64,000 nucleotides of DNA from Allolobophora icterica (GCA_963556255.1 OY744608.1:26977420-27041419); one strand, 5' to 3'; counted from the stretch's first letter, positions 22,731 to 33,673 are shown. The notes: a model not told the origin generated them from the sequence alone. Program-made: numbers and translations.

Positions 22731-25700
22731 ACCAATTTTTCCAGTTTGACTTTCTTTTAAAATAAAATTTACGACGGAGATGAGGAGCAGCGACGCAAAG
22801 AGATGGTGTCGCGTTAAAAACACAGAGAAGAAGGCAACAGGAAACCACCAATTTTCCAGTTTGACTTTCTTATAAAATCAAAATTGCGACGGACGACGAG
22901 AAGCAGCGACGCAAGGAGATGGTGTCTCGTTAAAAACACCGAGAAGAAGGCAACAGGAAACTACCAATTTTCCAGTTTGACTTTCTTTTAAAATCAAAAT
23001 TACGACCGACGACGAGAAGCAGCGATGCATGGAGATGGTGTCTCGTTAAAAAAACACCGAGTGGAAGGCAACAGGAAACTACCAATTTTTCCAGTTTGAC
23101 TTTTTCCTAAAATTATATAGGCCTATAGTTGGGACGGAGACGAGAAGCAGCGGCGCATGGAGATGGTGTCTCGTTAAAAACACCGAGTGGAAGGCAACAG
23201 GAAACTACCAATTTTTGCAGTTTGAATTTCTTTTAAAATCAAATTTGCGACAGACGACTAGAAGCAGCGACGCATGGAGATGGTGTCTCCTTAAAAACAC
23301 CGAGTGGAAGGCAACAGGAAACTACCAATTTTTCCAGTTTGACTTTCTTTTAAAGAAAGACGGACGACGAGAAGCAGCGGCGCATGGAGATGGTGTCTCG
23401 TTAAAAACACCGAGTGGAAGGCAAAAGGAAACTACCAATTTTTCCAGTTTGACTTTTTCCTAAAATTATAATTGGGACGGAGACGAGAAGCAGCGATGCA
23501 TGGAGATGGTGTCTCGTTAAAACACCGAGTGGAAGGCAACAGGAAACTACCAATTTTTCCAGTTTGACTTTTTCTTAAAATTATAATTGGGACGGAGACG
23601 AGAAGCAGCGATGCATGGAGATGGTGTCTCGTTAAAAACACCGAGTGGAAGGCAACAGGAAACTACCAATTTTTCCAGCTTGACTTTTTCCTAAAAATTT
23701 TATTGGGACGGAGACGAGAAGCAACGATGCATGGAGATGGTGTCTCGTTAAAAACACCGAGTGGAAGGCAACAGGAAACTACCAATTTTTCCAGTTTGAC
23801 TTTTTCTTAAAATTATAATTGGGACGGAGACGAGAAGCAGCGATGCATGGAGATGGTGTCTCGTTAAAAACACCGAGTGGAAGGCAACAGGAAACTACCA
23901 ATTTTTCCAGTTTGACTTTTTCCTAAAATTATAATTGGGACGGAGACGAGAAGCAGCGGCGCATGGAGATGGTGTCTCGTTAAAAACACCGAGTGGAAGG
24001 CAACAGGAAACTACCAATTTTTCCAGTTTGACTTTTTCCTAAAATTATAATTGGGACGGAGACGAGAAGCAGCGGCGCATGGAGATGGTGTCTCGTTAAA
24101 AACACCGAGTGGAAGGCAACAGGAAACTACCAATTTTTCCAGTGTGACTTTTTCTTAAAATTATAATTGGGACGGAGACGAGAAGCAGCGATGCATGGAG
24201 ATGGTGTCTCGTTAAAAACACCGAGTGGAAGGCAACAGGAAACTACCAATTTTTCCAGCTTGACTTTTTCCTAAAATTTTTATTGGGACGGAGACGAGAA
24301 GCAGCGATGCATGGAGATGGTGTCTCGTTAAAAACACCGAGTGGAAGGCAACAGGAAACTACCAATTTTTCCAGTTTGACTTTTTCTTAAAATTATAATT
24401 GGGACGGAGACGAGAAGCAGCGATGCATGGAGATGGTGTCTCGTTAAAACACCGAGTGGAAGGCAACAGGAAACTACCAATTTTTCCAGTTTGACTTTTT
24501 CCTAAAATTATAATTGGGACGGAGACGAGAAGCAGCGATGCATGGAGATGGTGTCTCGTTAAAAACACCGAGTGGAAGGCAACAGGAAACTACCAATTTT
24601 TCCAGTTTGACTTTTTCCTAAAATTATAATTGGGACGGAGACGAGAAGCAGCGATGCATGGAGATGGTGTCTCGTTAAAAACACCGAGTGGAAGGCAACA
24701 GGAAACTACCAATTTTTCCAGTTTGACTTTTTCTTAAAATTATAATTGGGACGGAGACGAGAAGCAGCGAAGCATGGAGATGGTGTCTCGTTAAAAACAC
24801 CGAGTGGAAGGCAACAGGAAACTACCAATTTTTCCAGTTTGACTTTTTCTTAAAATTATAATTGGGACGGAGACGAGAAGCAGCGAAGCATGGAGATGGT
24901 GTCTCGTTAAAAACACCGAGTGGAAGGCAACAGGAAACTACCAATTTTTCCAGTTTGACTTTTTCTTAAAATTATAATTGGGACGGAGACGAGAAGCAGC
25001 GATGCATGGAGATGGTGTCTCGTTAAAAACACCGAGTGGAAGGCAACAGGAAACTACCAATTTTTCCAGTTTGACTTTTTCCTAAAATTATAATTGGGAC
25101 GGAGACGAGAAGCAGCGGCGCATGGAGATGGTGTCTCGTTAAAAACACCGAGTGGAAGGCAACAGGAAACTACCAATTTTTCCAGTTTGACTTTTTCTTA
25201 AAATTATAATTGGGACGGAGACGAGAAGCAGCGATGCATGGAGATGGTGTCTCCTTAAAAACACCGAGTGGAAGGCAACAGGAAACTACCAATTTTTCCA
25301 GTTTGACTTTTTCTTAAAATTATAATTGGGACGGAGACGAGAAGCAGCGATGCATGGAGATGGTGTCTCGTTAAAAACACCGAGTGGAAGGCAACAGGAA
25401 ACTACCAATTTTTCCAGCTTGACTTTTTCCTAAAATTTTCATTGGGACGGAGACGAGAAGCAGCGATGCATGGAGATGGTGTCTCGTTAAAAACACCGAG
25501 TGGAAGGCAACAGGAAACTACCAATTTTTCCAGTTTGACTTTTTCTTAAAATTATAATTGGGACGGAGACGAGAAGCAGCGATGCATGGAGATGGTGTCT
25601 CGTTAAAAACACCGAGTGGAAGGCAACAGGAAACTACCAATTTTTCCAGTTTGACTTTTTCCTAAAATTATAATTGGGACGGAGACGAGAAGCAGCGATG

Positions 25701-27455
25701 CATGGAGATGGTGTCTCGTTAAAAACACCGAGTGGAAGGCAACAGGAAACTACCAATTTTTCCAGTTTGACTTTTTCTTAAAATTATAATTGGGACGGAG
25801 ACGAGAAGCAGCGAAGCATGGAGATGGTGTCTCGTTAAAAACACCGAGTGGAAGGCAACAGGAAACTACCAATTTTTCCAGTTTGACTTTTTCTTAAAAT
25901 TATAATTGGGACGGAGACGAGAAGCAGCGAAGCATGGAGATGGTGTCTCGTTAAAAACACCGAGTGGAAGGCAACAGGAAACTACCAATTTTTCCAGTTT
26001 GACTTTTTCCTAAAATTATAATTGGGACGGAGACGAGAAGCAGCGATGCATGGAGATGGTGTCTCGTTAAAAACACCGAGTGGAAGGCAACAGGAAACTA
26101 CCAATTTTTCCAGTTTGACTTTTTCCTAAAATTATAATTGGGACGGAGACGAGAAGCAGCGATGCATGGAGATGGTGTCTCGTTAAAAACACCGAGTGGA
26201 AGGCAACAGGAAACTACCAATTTTTCCAGCTTGACTTTTTCCTAAAATTTTTATTGGGACGGAGACGAGAAGCAACGATGCATGGAGATGGTGTCTCGTT
26301 AAAAACACCGAGTGGAAGGCAACAGGAAACTACCAATTTTTCCAGTTTGAATTTTTCTTAAAATTATAATTGGGACGGAGACGAGAAGCAGCGATGCATG
26401 GAGATGGTGTCTCGTTAAAAACACCGAGTGGAAGGCAACAGGAAACTACCAATTTTTCCAGTTTGACTTTTTCCTAAAATTATAATTGGGACGGAGACGA
26501 GAAGCAGCGAAGCATGGAGATGGTGTCTCGTTAAAAACACCGAGTGGAAGGCAACAGGAAACTACCAATTTTTCCAGTTTGACTTTTTCTTAAAATTATA
26601 ATTGGGACGGAGACGAGAAGCAGCGAAGCATGGAGATGGTGTCTCGTTAAAAACACCGAGTGGAAGGCAACAGGAAACTACCAATTTTTCCAGTTTGACT
26701 TTTTCCTAAAATTATAATTGGGACGGAGACGAGAAGCAGCGATGCATGGAGATGGTGTCTCGTTAAAAACACCGAGTGGAAGGCAACAGGAAACTACCAA
26801 TTTTTCCAGTTTGACTTTTTCCTAAAATTATAATTGGGACGGAGACGAGAAGCAGCGATGCATGGAGATGGTGTCTCGTTAAAAACACCGAGTGGAAGGC
26901 AACAGGAAACTACCAATTTTTCCAGCTTGACTTTTTCCTAAAATTTTTATTGGGACGGAGACGAGAAGCAACGATGCATGGAGATGGTGTCTCGTTAAAA
27001 ACACCGAGTGGAAGGCAACAGGAAACTACCAATTTTTCCAGTTTGAATTTTTCTTAAAATTATAATTGGGACGGAGACGAGAAGCAGCGATGCATGGAGA
27101 TGGTGTCTCGTTAAAAACACCGAGTGGAAGGCAACAGGAAACTACCAATTTTTCCAGTTTGACTTTTTCCTAAAATTATAATTGGGACGGAGACGAGAAG
27201 CAGCGATGCATGGAGATGGTGTCTCGTTAAAAACACCGAGTGGAAGGCAACAGGAAACTACCAATTTTTCCAGTTTGACTTTTTCCTAAAATTATAATTG
27301 GGACGGAGACGAGAAGCAGCGATGCATGGAGATGGTGTCTCGTTAAAAACACCGAGTGGAAGGCAACAGGAAACTACCAATTTTTCCAGTTTGACTTTTT
27401 CTTAAAATTATAATTGGGACGGAGACGAGAAGCAGCGAAGCATGGAGATGGTGTC
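22731..27455. repeat. 116-bp satellite array, left block (about 41 units)
   Basis: Unit landmarks GGGACGGAGACGAGAAGCAG recur every 116 bp (for example 24516, 24632, 24748). The first six or so units are diverged in sequence and length; the rest are nearly identical. Variant units recur at set intervals: the CCAGCTTGAC variant at about 23677, 24257, 25415, 26227 and 26922 is spaced by 5, 10, 7 and 6 units, showing higher-order repeats. Each unit holds a small hairpin GGTGT...ACACC around TCTCGTTAAAA. No coding frame is shared across units. Confidence 0.97.
27451..27455. other. Target-site duplication, left copy (GTGTC)
   Basis: GTGTC immediately outside the left LTR matches GTGTC at 33674-33678 outside the right LTR. 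Five bp is typical of Ty3/gypsy integration. Confidence 0.93.
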
Positions 27456-28182
27456 TGTCGCAATCGGAGGTCGCCCTGTCGTGTGTTTGCCGTGTGTTGA
27501 TGTCGACCCTCGATTGCTCGTTCTTTTACTTGCACTTTTATTTAACGTGCCTAACTTTTCTGTAGAAGATTCACGACGAACTTTGTTTAATTAATAAATG
27601 AATTTAATTAAATAACCAAATATATGTACACTAACTCTACGGGAACTTCCACGTAGTATTAAAGCGTTTAGGTATTAAATCGGACTATCTCAAATGTTGC
27701 TTCGTACAGCCTAACTCCAGATCGTTCTTTCGCGTCAGTCTCTGAATCTGACGGACTGATACTCTGCCGCCTGGCGCTGGTCGTCCTCTCGATGTTGATC
27801 GCTCGACCGATGTTCACGCGTCGCCTTCGTCAGTAGTACAAGTCCCGTGTTCTCCTTTTCCTTCCGTTAAGTAGGAACTTCAGCGTGCACCGGTCAGCCC
27901 CCTCCCCACGTCAAGCTATCGTCAATTAGTGTCAGATTGCTCCTCGAGACGCGGGTCGTCGCTCGCCTGCAGCGCGGGCGGTGTCTGGTTACATCATAGC
28001 CGCGAGGTGTCCTATTACACCTTGGCTGTGTGGTGTCCGATTACACCTCGGCCTCGCTGCCTTCATTGTTGACCCAGTGGAGACTGGCTTTCGTCCGTCA
28101 TCATCCTATCTCGACCGGCAACGACGCTTACATCATAATGATGATGCCATCTCGTCGTTGTCGTCGATCTCCTCACGCGACA
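27456..28182 (-). repeat. 3' LTR (element sense)
   Basis: 727 bp, TGTCGC...GCGACA, almost identical to 32947-33673. On the sense strand an AATAAA lies in the AT-rich part (complement of TTTATT near 27538), a possible polyadenylation signal. Confidence 0.93.
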
Positions 28183-28193
28183 CCTCCCTTCCC
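28183..28193 (-). other. Polypurine tract
   Basis: On the minus strand GGGAAGGGAGG directly abuts the 3' LTR, the expected position of the plus-strand primer in LTR elements. Confidence 0.75.
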
Positions 28194-28372
28194 GGGGGAG
28201 GACAAAGCCAGTCATTGGTTCGCCTCCCGGCTGAGAATGATGTCGTTCCCTCCATCGATTTCCTCCAGACCATGTCCTCGTCGTTCCCATGAAAATACAA
28301 AATATCAGCACAGTTAGAAATATATTTACAGTTGTCGCGGTGCCTTACATGGTAGTCCGCCTTCTTCCTCAA

Positions 28373-31300
28373 TCATAGTCTGGACAAAAGATCAGCGGGA
28401 ATATTCAGCGCCCCAGGACGATATTTAAAAGCGATATCAAAGTCCTGGAGTGCCAGAGCCCCTCTCGCAAGTTTAGCACTTGTGGGCGTAGAAGCAGTTA
28501 GGAAAGTCAAGGGGGTGTGATCAGAATAGAGGGTGGTCCTTGACATAAAAATCCAATCCCTAAACTTCTTCCACGCAGAAATCACAGCATGCGCTTCGCG
28601 TTCCACAGTGGACCAACGCGCTTGCGTAGCATCTAATTTAGAACTGGCAAAACATGTTGGCCGTTCTGTTCCATCGTCTTGAATTTGGAATAAGCAGCAA
28701 CCGACTGCTTCGTCTGAAGCATCAGTCGATAGACCAAACTCTCTGCCGTAGTCAATTGTCTGCAAACATACAGTGTTATTCGAATCGTGCGTAAGTTTAT
28801 CTAGCGCCTTTTGGTGCTCAGCTCGCCAGGGTATCTTAACAGGCACCGATTTCTGGGTCAAGTCAGTGAGAATTCTGGCTGTCTCAGCCAGGTTAGGGAT
28901 GAAGTTCCTAAAATAACTGAAGAAGCCAATTAATCTCCGTATGTCCCTTTTGGACTCGGGTTGAGGGATTTTCCCTAGCCCTGCGATTTTCATAGGATCC
29001 GGTTCAATGCTCCCTGATCCGATCAGGTGACCAACAAACGTTGTTTGTCGCCTAGCAAACGAACTCTTCTTAATGTTAAGGGTCAGACCCGACTGTTGAA
29101 TAGTCATTAAGTACTTCTCTAGGTGTTTCATGTGATCCGGCCACGTCATCGAGTGTACTGCCATGTCACTATGTGAGGGAGTGATGATACCTAGGGCCAA
29201 AAGTTCGCGGGTCTGCTTCTCCATCTCCGGTTTGAGCAGTTCCGGCACCTTATAGGCTCGCAAACTCTTCGGCCTGAACTCCGCGCTAACAGTGATTGTG
29301 TGTTCTAGGACGGGACAGAAACCTGGTTTGTCCGAGAACACATCTGGAAATCTGTCTAACAGACTAAATAGCTGTTTCCGCTCGGGTACCGTTAAGTGTG
29401 CAACGGCAATAGGGTCTACTTGTTCACTGGGCCGTGTCTGACTCGTGACGACGCTACCCACCGCTTCCACGTGACCGAAGTCTTCGTCCTTCTCGAACAG
29501 AATGGAGCAATTGTTAATCAATGCTTGCTGTATTCTTTCGTTATATTTGCGAATCCGATTTGCGTGTAGTAAGCGGCTTTTGCCCCCTATTTCCACGATG
29601 TATGTGTAGGGCGATTTCACCTGAGCGATGATGGCCGGGCCTTGCCATTGACCCTCCTTCTTTGCTCCTCGCGCTTCCGGTGATTGGATGATGACTTTGT
29701 CTATTCTCTCTTTAGGCAAGCACAGTTGTTTTACAGAATGCCCAGCTATTTTGTCTTTATGAAAGGGCAAATTGTCTTCAGTGAAGAAGCTCTTCGCCCC
29801 AATTTTCCCGTGGGCCAAGAATGGTGCTAGTGTCGAACATTGTGCTTGTTCGGCCGCCATCTTGTTTCTGCTTACTATTGTGTCTTCCTTGGGTGGGGGT
29901 GGTATCTCAGGATTGAAGAATAGCTCTTCATTATCCGTTTCTTCGGGACCGATTTCTCCTACACTCCCACTGTCTGCTTGAGCGACCGTGAAGTAATCCT
30001 CGCCTATCAGCGTCCTAAGTCCCTCTACCTCCTCCCCTCTCTCCTCTTCCTCACTCGTCTCAGTCCTTGCGACCGCCTGCGCTTCTGAAATTTGGTCTAT
30101 TTCAGGAGCGCTGGCCGCGTGACTCGAATACAACGCTGTCTCGCGCAGCAAGTCGGCTGTAGTGGGCGTGATAATTAACGGTTCATTAAGGTCTTTAATG
30201 AGTGCCGCCCATATCCGAACATCAGGGGCGTAATTTACCTCCCCCTCGCTGTCCTCGCCGGCCTGAGACCCCTTTAGTCTCAGCCGCACTACGTCCACAA
30301 TCATTGATTGACCGTTCAGCCCCTTCACCTCTATCTGCTTGACCACAGGTAGGTTGAGCGGCCTGATTAGTTCTGCTCGCGCACAATTGTATTCGGCCCC
30401 GCTATCTATTAGAGACGATGTCACAGGGAGCCCTGTAATATACACTTTCATGTACTCTCTTACATAAGTCTCCTCCACGTCAATGCAATCCGGGTTTGTC
30501 GGCAATGCATGCTGTTCTATCTCTTGTATCAATGGCGGCCCGTCTTGTCGCGTCTCGCTTTGTCTGTCTGCCTGTCTGCCTTGAGCTCTGGTCACGGTTG
30601 GCTGGACCGCACACGCGCTCACCTGCTTGCTTTTAGTTTGTTTGTTCTTCGAACACAGTTTAGCTCTGTGGTCTGGAGAAAAGCATAGGAAACAAAGGCC
30701 ACGCTTTCTAATCTCGTCGGGGGTTGGACGTCCGTCTGTCCTGTTATTTGTCTGTGTCCCTCCCGGTCGGTCAGTCCACGTGTCCGTCTGTTTAGCTGTC
30801 GTCTGAGGAGGTGCTGGCGCTTTCGCGTAGCGTGCCTCCGTCTTACCCGTGCCTAGACTATGCTTCGTATAGTCATTTTCCCAAGGGTGTGTAGCAGCGT
30901 AAGTGTCAGCCGCTGCAGCTAACTCTTTGTGCCCTAACCAATTCTGTTGCTCTTGACTGAGGATGAAATTCAAACATCCTCTGGGCAACATTTCTTTCAT
31001 TTTATCTGCAATCAAGAGGCTTGTAACCTCATCAAACGTCATTGCCTTGCGATCTTGCAGATAGTAAGAAAGTAAATTATGCAGTCTCGAAGCTAATGTT
31101 GTGTATGATTCATCTACCGCCTTTTTTGCGTTCATGAATCGCTCTCGTAAAGAGACTGCGCTCACTTTGAACTCTTTCAACAAGAAGGTTTTTAGCTTCC
31201 CGTAATTATCAAGCTCCTCTTGTGTGAGTCTGGCCGTCAGTGCTCTGGCCTGATTATCTAGACAGGTCAAGAGTAATCTGCTTCGAAGGTCGTCCGGGAC

Positions 31301-32419
31301 AGCGCAAGAGTCGAATAACTTTTCATCATGCACAAAGAATCCAGGGGTTTTCGCATGGTCGCTTGGGAACCTCGATAAGAGTCCTCGCAAGCTTTCGCTG
31401 TACGTTTCCATTCGTCCTACGACCGAATGCCTTAAGTTATAGTCCCTTTCGTCTCTGAGTCTCCTCTCTGCGTCCCTTCCCTCTCGGACTTCCTTCTCTC
31501 TCTTCTCTGCCTCCTCCTTTTCTTCTCTCCTCCGCTTCTCCTCCTGAAGTCTTAATTTTTCTGCTTCCTTTTTCCCTTCTCTCCTCAATCTTTCCGCTTC
31601 CTCTTTCTCTCTCCTCCGTTTCTCCTCCTGAAGCCTTAATTTCTCTGCTTCCTCTTTCTCTTCTCTCCTCTGCTTCTCCTCCTGAAGCCTGAGCTTCTCA
31701 GCCTGTTTTTCCTCTAGCATTCTGAGTCTCTCTGTTTCCTCTTTTTCTTCTCTCCTCCGTTTCTCCTCAAGAAGCCATAGTCTCTCAGCCTGCATCTCCC
31801 TAAGCAGCCTGCTCTCCTCCCCAATTATCCTGAGTCTCTCAGCCTGCGTCTCCCCAAGGAGCCTCAGTCTCTCTTCTTTCTCTTGTCGTCTCCTCTCTCT
31901 CTCTTCTTCGATCCTTCTCTGCCTTTCCTCCTTCTCTTCCTTTCTCCTCTCCGCTCTCTCCTCAAGCAGCCTGAGTCTCCGCTCCGCTTCCTCTCCTTCT
32001 TCTTTCCTCAGTTCCTCCGCTTCCTCTTTCTCTTCACTTCTCTGCCTTTCTTCTTCCTCTTCTAGTCTCCTCTCTCTCTCTTCTTCGATCCTTCTCTGCC
32101 TTTCCTCCTCCTCTTCTTTTCTCCTCTCCACACTCTCAGCTTCCCTTCTCTCGTATTTTAATTGTTCGAGCCCGACTAGCTGCCTCAGCCTTGTCGAGCG
32201 AATACTGGTCTCTAGGCTACCTATGTTTACTTCCTCACTTACTTCTGGCGGGGCCTCCCGTCCAGAAACAATTATTTCGGCGCTAGCCTCTCGGAGCTGG
32301 TTCATATTCATGGAATTCAATTCCTTCTCTCCTAGTCCCATCTTTCTCAGATATGCGACTAGTCTGTGATGGGGCGTGTTCTGCACCCTCACTCTTTTCT
32401 CTACCGACAACTTATCCAT
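28373..32419 (-). CDS. Gag-Pol polyprotein of Gmr1-like element, integrase and RT cores deleted
   Basis: 1348 residues from an ATG at 32419. In order: a short N-terminal region (1-80); an Arg/Glu-rich coiled coil (about 85-330) of repeated RREEKEEAEKLRLQEEK units; a capsid-like gag domain (about 355-515); a CCHC zinc knuckle (C576, C579, H584, C589); an aspartic protease with DSGA at 672-675; the integrase N-terminal lead-in (about 866-911, ending LPKERIDKVI); then directly the integrase C-terminal barrel (about 914-966). RT fingers (about 1016-1084) follow, then a jump at D1085-A1087 straight into the thumb (MTWPDHMKHLEKYL). A complete RNase H follows with D1233, a glutamate at 1273/1275 and D1300. 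Absent are the integrase zinc finger and DDE core and the RT palm with YxDD. Both gaps keep the frame. Gag, protease and RNase H look usable; reverse transcription and integration would need a helper. Confidence 0.9.
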   Translation of the reverse strand: MDKLSVEKRVRVQNTPHHRLVAYLRKMGLGEKELNSMNMNQLREASAEIIVSGREAPPEVSEEVNIGSLETSIRSTRLRQLVGLEQLKYERREAESVERRKEEEEERQRRIEEERERRLEEEEERQRSEEKEEAEELRKEEGEEAERRLRLLEERAERRKEEKEERQRRIEEERERRRQEKEERLRLLGETQAERLRIIGEESRLLREMQAERLWLLEEKRRREEKEETERLRMLEEKQAEKLRLQEEKQRREEKEEAEKLRLQEEKRRREKEEAERLRREGKKEAEKLRLQEEKRRREEKEEAEKREKEVREGRDAERRLRDERDYNLRHSVVGRMETYSESLRGLLSRFPSDHAKTPGFFVHDEKLFDSCAVPDDLRSRLLLTCLDNQARALTARLTQEELDNYGKLKTFLLKEFKVSAVSLRERFMNAKKAVDESYTTLASRLHNLLSYYLQDRKAMTFDEVTSLLIADKMKEMLPRGCLNFILSQEQQNWLGHKELAAAADTYAATHPWENDYTKHSLGTGKTEARYAKAPAPPQTTAKQTDTWTDRPGGTQTNNRTDGRPTPDEIRKRGLCFLCFSPDHRAKLCSKNKQTKSKQVSACAVQPTVTRAQGRQADRQSETRQDGPPLIQEIEQHALPTNPDCIDVEETYVREYMKVYITGLPVTSSLIDSGAEYNCARAELIRPLNLPVVKQIEVKGLNGQSMIVDVVRLRLKGSQAGEDSEGEVNYAPDVRIWAALIKDLNEPLIITPTTADLLRETALYSSHAASAPEIDQISEAQAVARTETSEEEERGEEVEGLRTLIGEDYFTVAQADSGSVGEIGPEETDNEELFFNPEIPPPPKEDTIVSRNKMAAEQAQCSTLAPFLAHGKIGAKSFFTEDNLPFHKDKIAGHSVKQLCLPKERIDKVIIQSPEARGAKKEGQWQGPAIIAQVKSPYTYIVEIGGKSRLLHANRIRKYNERIQQALINNCSILFEKDEDFGHVEAVGSVVTSQTRPSEQVDPIAVAHLTVPERKQLFSLLDRFPDVFSDKPGFCPVLEHTITVSAEFRPKSLRAYKVPELLKPEMEKQTRELLALGIITPSHSDMAVHSMTWPDHMKHLEKYLMTIQQSGLTLNIKKSSFARRQTTFVGHLIGSGSIEPDPMKIAGLGKIPQPESKRDIRRLIGFFSYFRNFIPNLAETARILTDLTQKSVPVKIPWRAEHQKALDKLTHDSNNTVCLQTIDYGREFGLSTDASDEAVGCCLFQIQDDGTERPTCFASSKLDATQARWSTVEREAHAVISAWKKFRDWIFMSRTTLYSDHTPLTFLTASTPTSAKLARGALALQDFDIAFKYRPGALNIPADLLSRL

Positions 32420-32437
32420 CTTCCAACAGTCCGCTCA

Positions 32438-32644
32438 CTAATAGAAAAAGATAAGTAAGTTAGAGGAGAGTCACCGCTGGTCAGAAATCAAAGAAAACAA
32501 CGTCCTAAAATTCTACCACAAATACAACAAGAACAGAACTGAGCAAAAGGAGCTACGCAAAAGCCTCGGCTATTCGCACACCAATCCTCATCCAGACCTC
32601 AACCGCAACCTCACAGATTACCACGACTACCAGTAAGGACTTAC
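32438..32644 (-). other. Candidate intron in the element's 5' leader
   Basis: On the minus strand a strong donor (GG|GTAAGT) starts at 32644, and an acceptor (TTTTTCTATTAG) ends at 32438, 19 bp before the ATG. A spliced leader is possible. Based on splice signals only. Confidence 0.35.
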
Positions 32645-32928
32645 CCTCTGATACGTCGAGCGTGTTCCGTCTTTTGGTATCTTGGCTGATCCGCTGTCCT
32701 CCGTTGCCACTCCCGTCCGTCGTTGCTAGCGATGGTCGGTCGTCCGTCGGCGCTCTTGTTCCTCGTCCTTGCCTGTTGCTGTCGGTTCCTTCGAGTCCTT
32801 CGTCTCCGGAGTCCGGCACTCGATTTCTCCAGATGCGAAGGGTTGTATTCGCCGCTGGTCCCGATCTGTTGAGATTCCTCTTTTCCGTTTCCGGTTCCGC
32901 TCTTCGTCGTGACGTCTTCAGTTGAAAA

Positions 32929-32946
32929 CCCTGTCGACTGCGCCAA
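32929..32946 (-). other. Candidate primer-binding site
   Basis: TTGGCGCAGTCGACAGGG begins at the inner edge of the 5' LTR. A TGG start is usual for pairing with a tRNA CCA end. I cannot assign the tRNA. Confidence 0.6.
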
Positions 32947-33673
32947 TGTCGCAATCGGAGGTCGCCCTGTCGTGTGTTTGCCGTGTGTTGATGTCGACCC
33001 TCGATTGCTCGTTCTTTTACTTGCACTTTTATTTAACGTGCCTAACTTTTCTGTAGAAGATTCACGACGAACTTTGTTTAATTAATAAATGAATTTAATT
33101 AAATAACCAAATATATGTACACTAACTCTACGGGAACTTCCACGTAGTATTAAAGCGTTTAGGTATTAAATCGGACTATCTCAAATGTTGCTTCGTACAG
33201 CCTAACTCCAGATCGTTCTTTCGCGTCAGTCTCTGAATCTGACGGACTGATACTCTGCCGCCTGGCGCTGGTCGTCCTCTCGATGTTGATCGCTCGACCG
33301 ATGTTCACGCGTCGCCTTCGTCAGTAGTACAAGTCCCGTGTTCTCCTTTTCCTTCCGTTAAGTAGGAACTTCAGCGTGCACCGGTCAGCCCCCTCCCCAC
33401 GTCAAGCTATCGTCAATTAGTGTCAGATTGCTCCTCGAGACGCGGGTCGTCGCTCGCCTGCAGCGCGGGCGGTGTCTGGTTACATCATAGCCGCGAGGTG
33501 TCCTATTACACCTTGGCTGTGTGGTGTCCGATTACACCTCGGCCTCGCTGCCTTCATTGTTGACCCAGTGGAGACTGGTTTTCGTCCGTCATCATCCTAT
33601 CTCGACCGGCAACGACGCTTACATCATAATGATGATGCCATCTCGTCGTTGTCGTCGATCTCCTCACGCGACA
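32947..33673 (-). repeat. 5' LTR (element sense)
   Basis: 727 bp, near-identical to 27456-28182 (one difference seen). It carries the promoter for minus-strand transcription by analogy with other LTR elements. Confidence 0.93.

Larger units (their letters stand above)
27456..33673 (-). mobile_element. Gmr1-like Ty3/gypsy LTR retrotransposon, young, internally deleted
   Basis: Two 727-bp LTRs (27456-28182, 32947-33673) differ at only one base that I can see (C/T at about 28088 versus 33579). They start TGTCGC and end GCGACA and are flanked by the 5-bp duplication GTGTC. The element is read on the minus strand, with a purine tract GGGAAGGGAGG (28183-28193) before the 3' LTR and a primer-site-like TGGCGCAGTCGACAGGG just after the 5' LTR. 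One ORF covers Gag, protease, integrase remnants, RT remnants and RNase H. The order protease-integrase-RT matches Gmr1-type elements. The catalytic cores of integrase and RT are missing, so it needs proteins supplied in trans. It sits inside the satellite. Confidence 0.93.

Noticed and set aside
23215..24568. Coding frames across satellite units (for example MFLTRHHLHASLL...)
   Set aside because: The unit is not a multiple of 3, so the frames change from unit to unit and occur on both strands.
22731..27455. CRISPR array
   Set aside because: The whole 116-bp unit is repeated with no unique spacers, and the genome is eukaryotic.
28373..32419. A functional autonomous retrotransposon
   Set aside because: The ORF is long and open, but the integrase core and RT palm with YxDD are absent.
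32553..33026. 157-codon frame in the LTR element leader
   Set aside because: It starts inside the LTR, overlaps the primer site and has basic low-complexity composition; more likely leader sequence.
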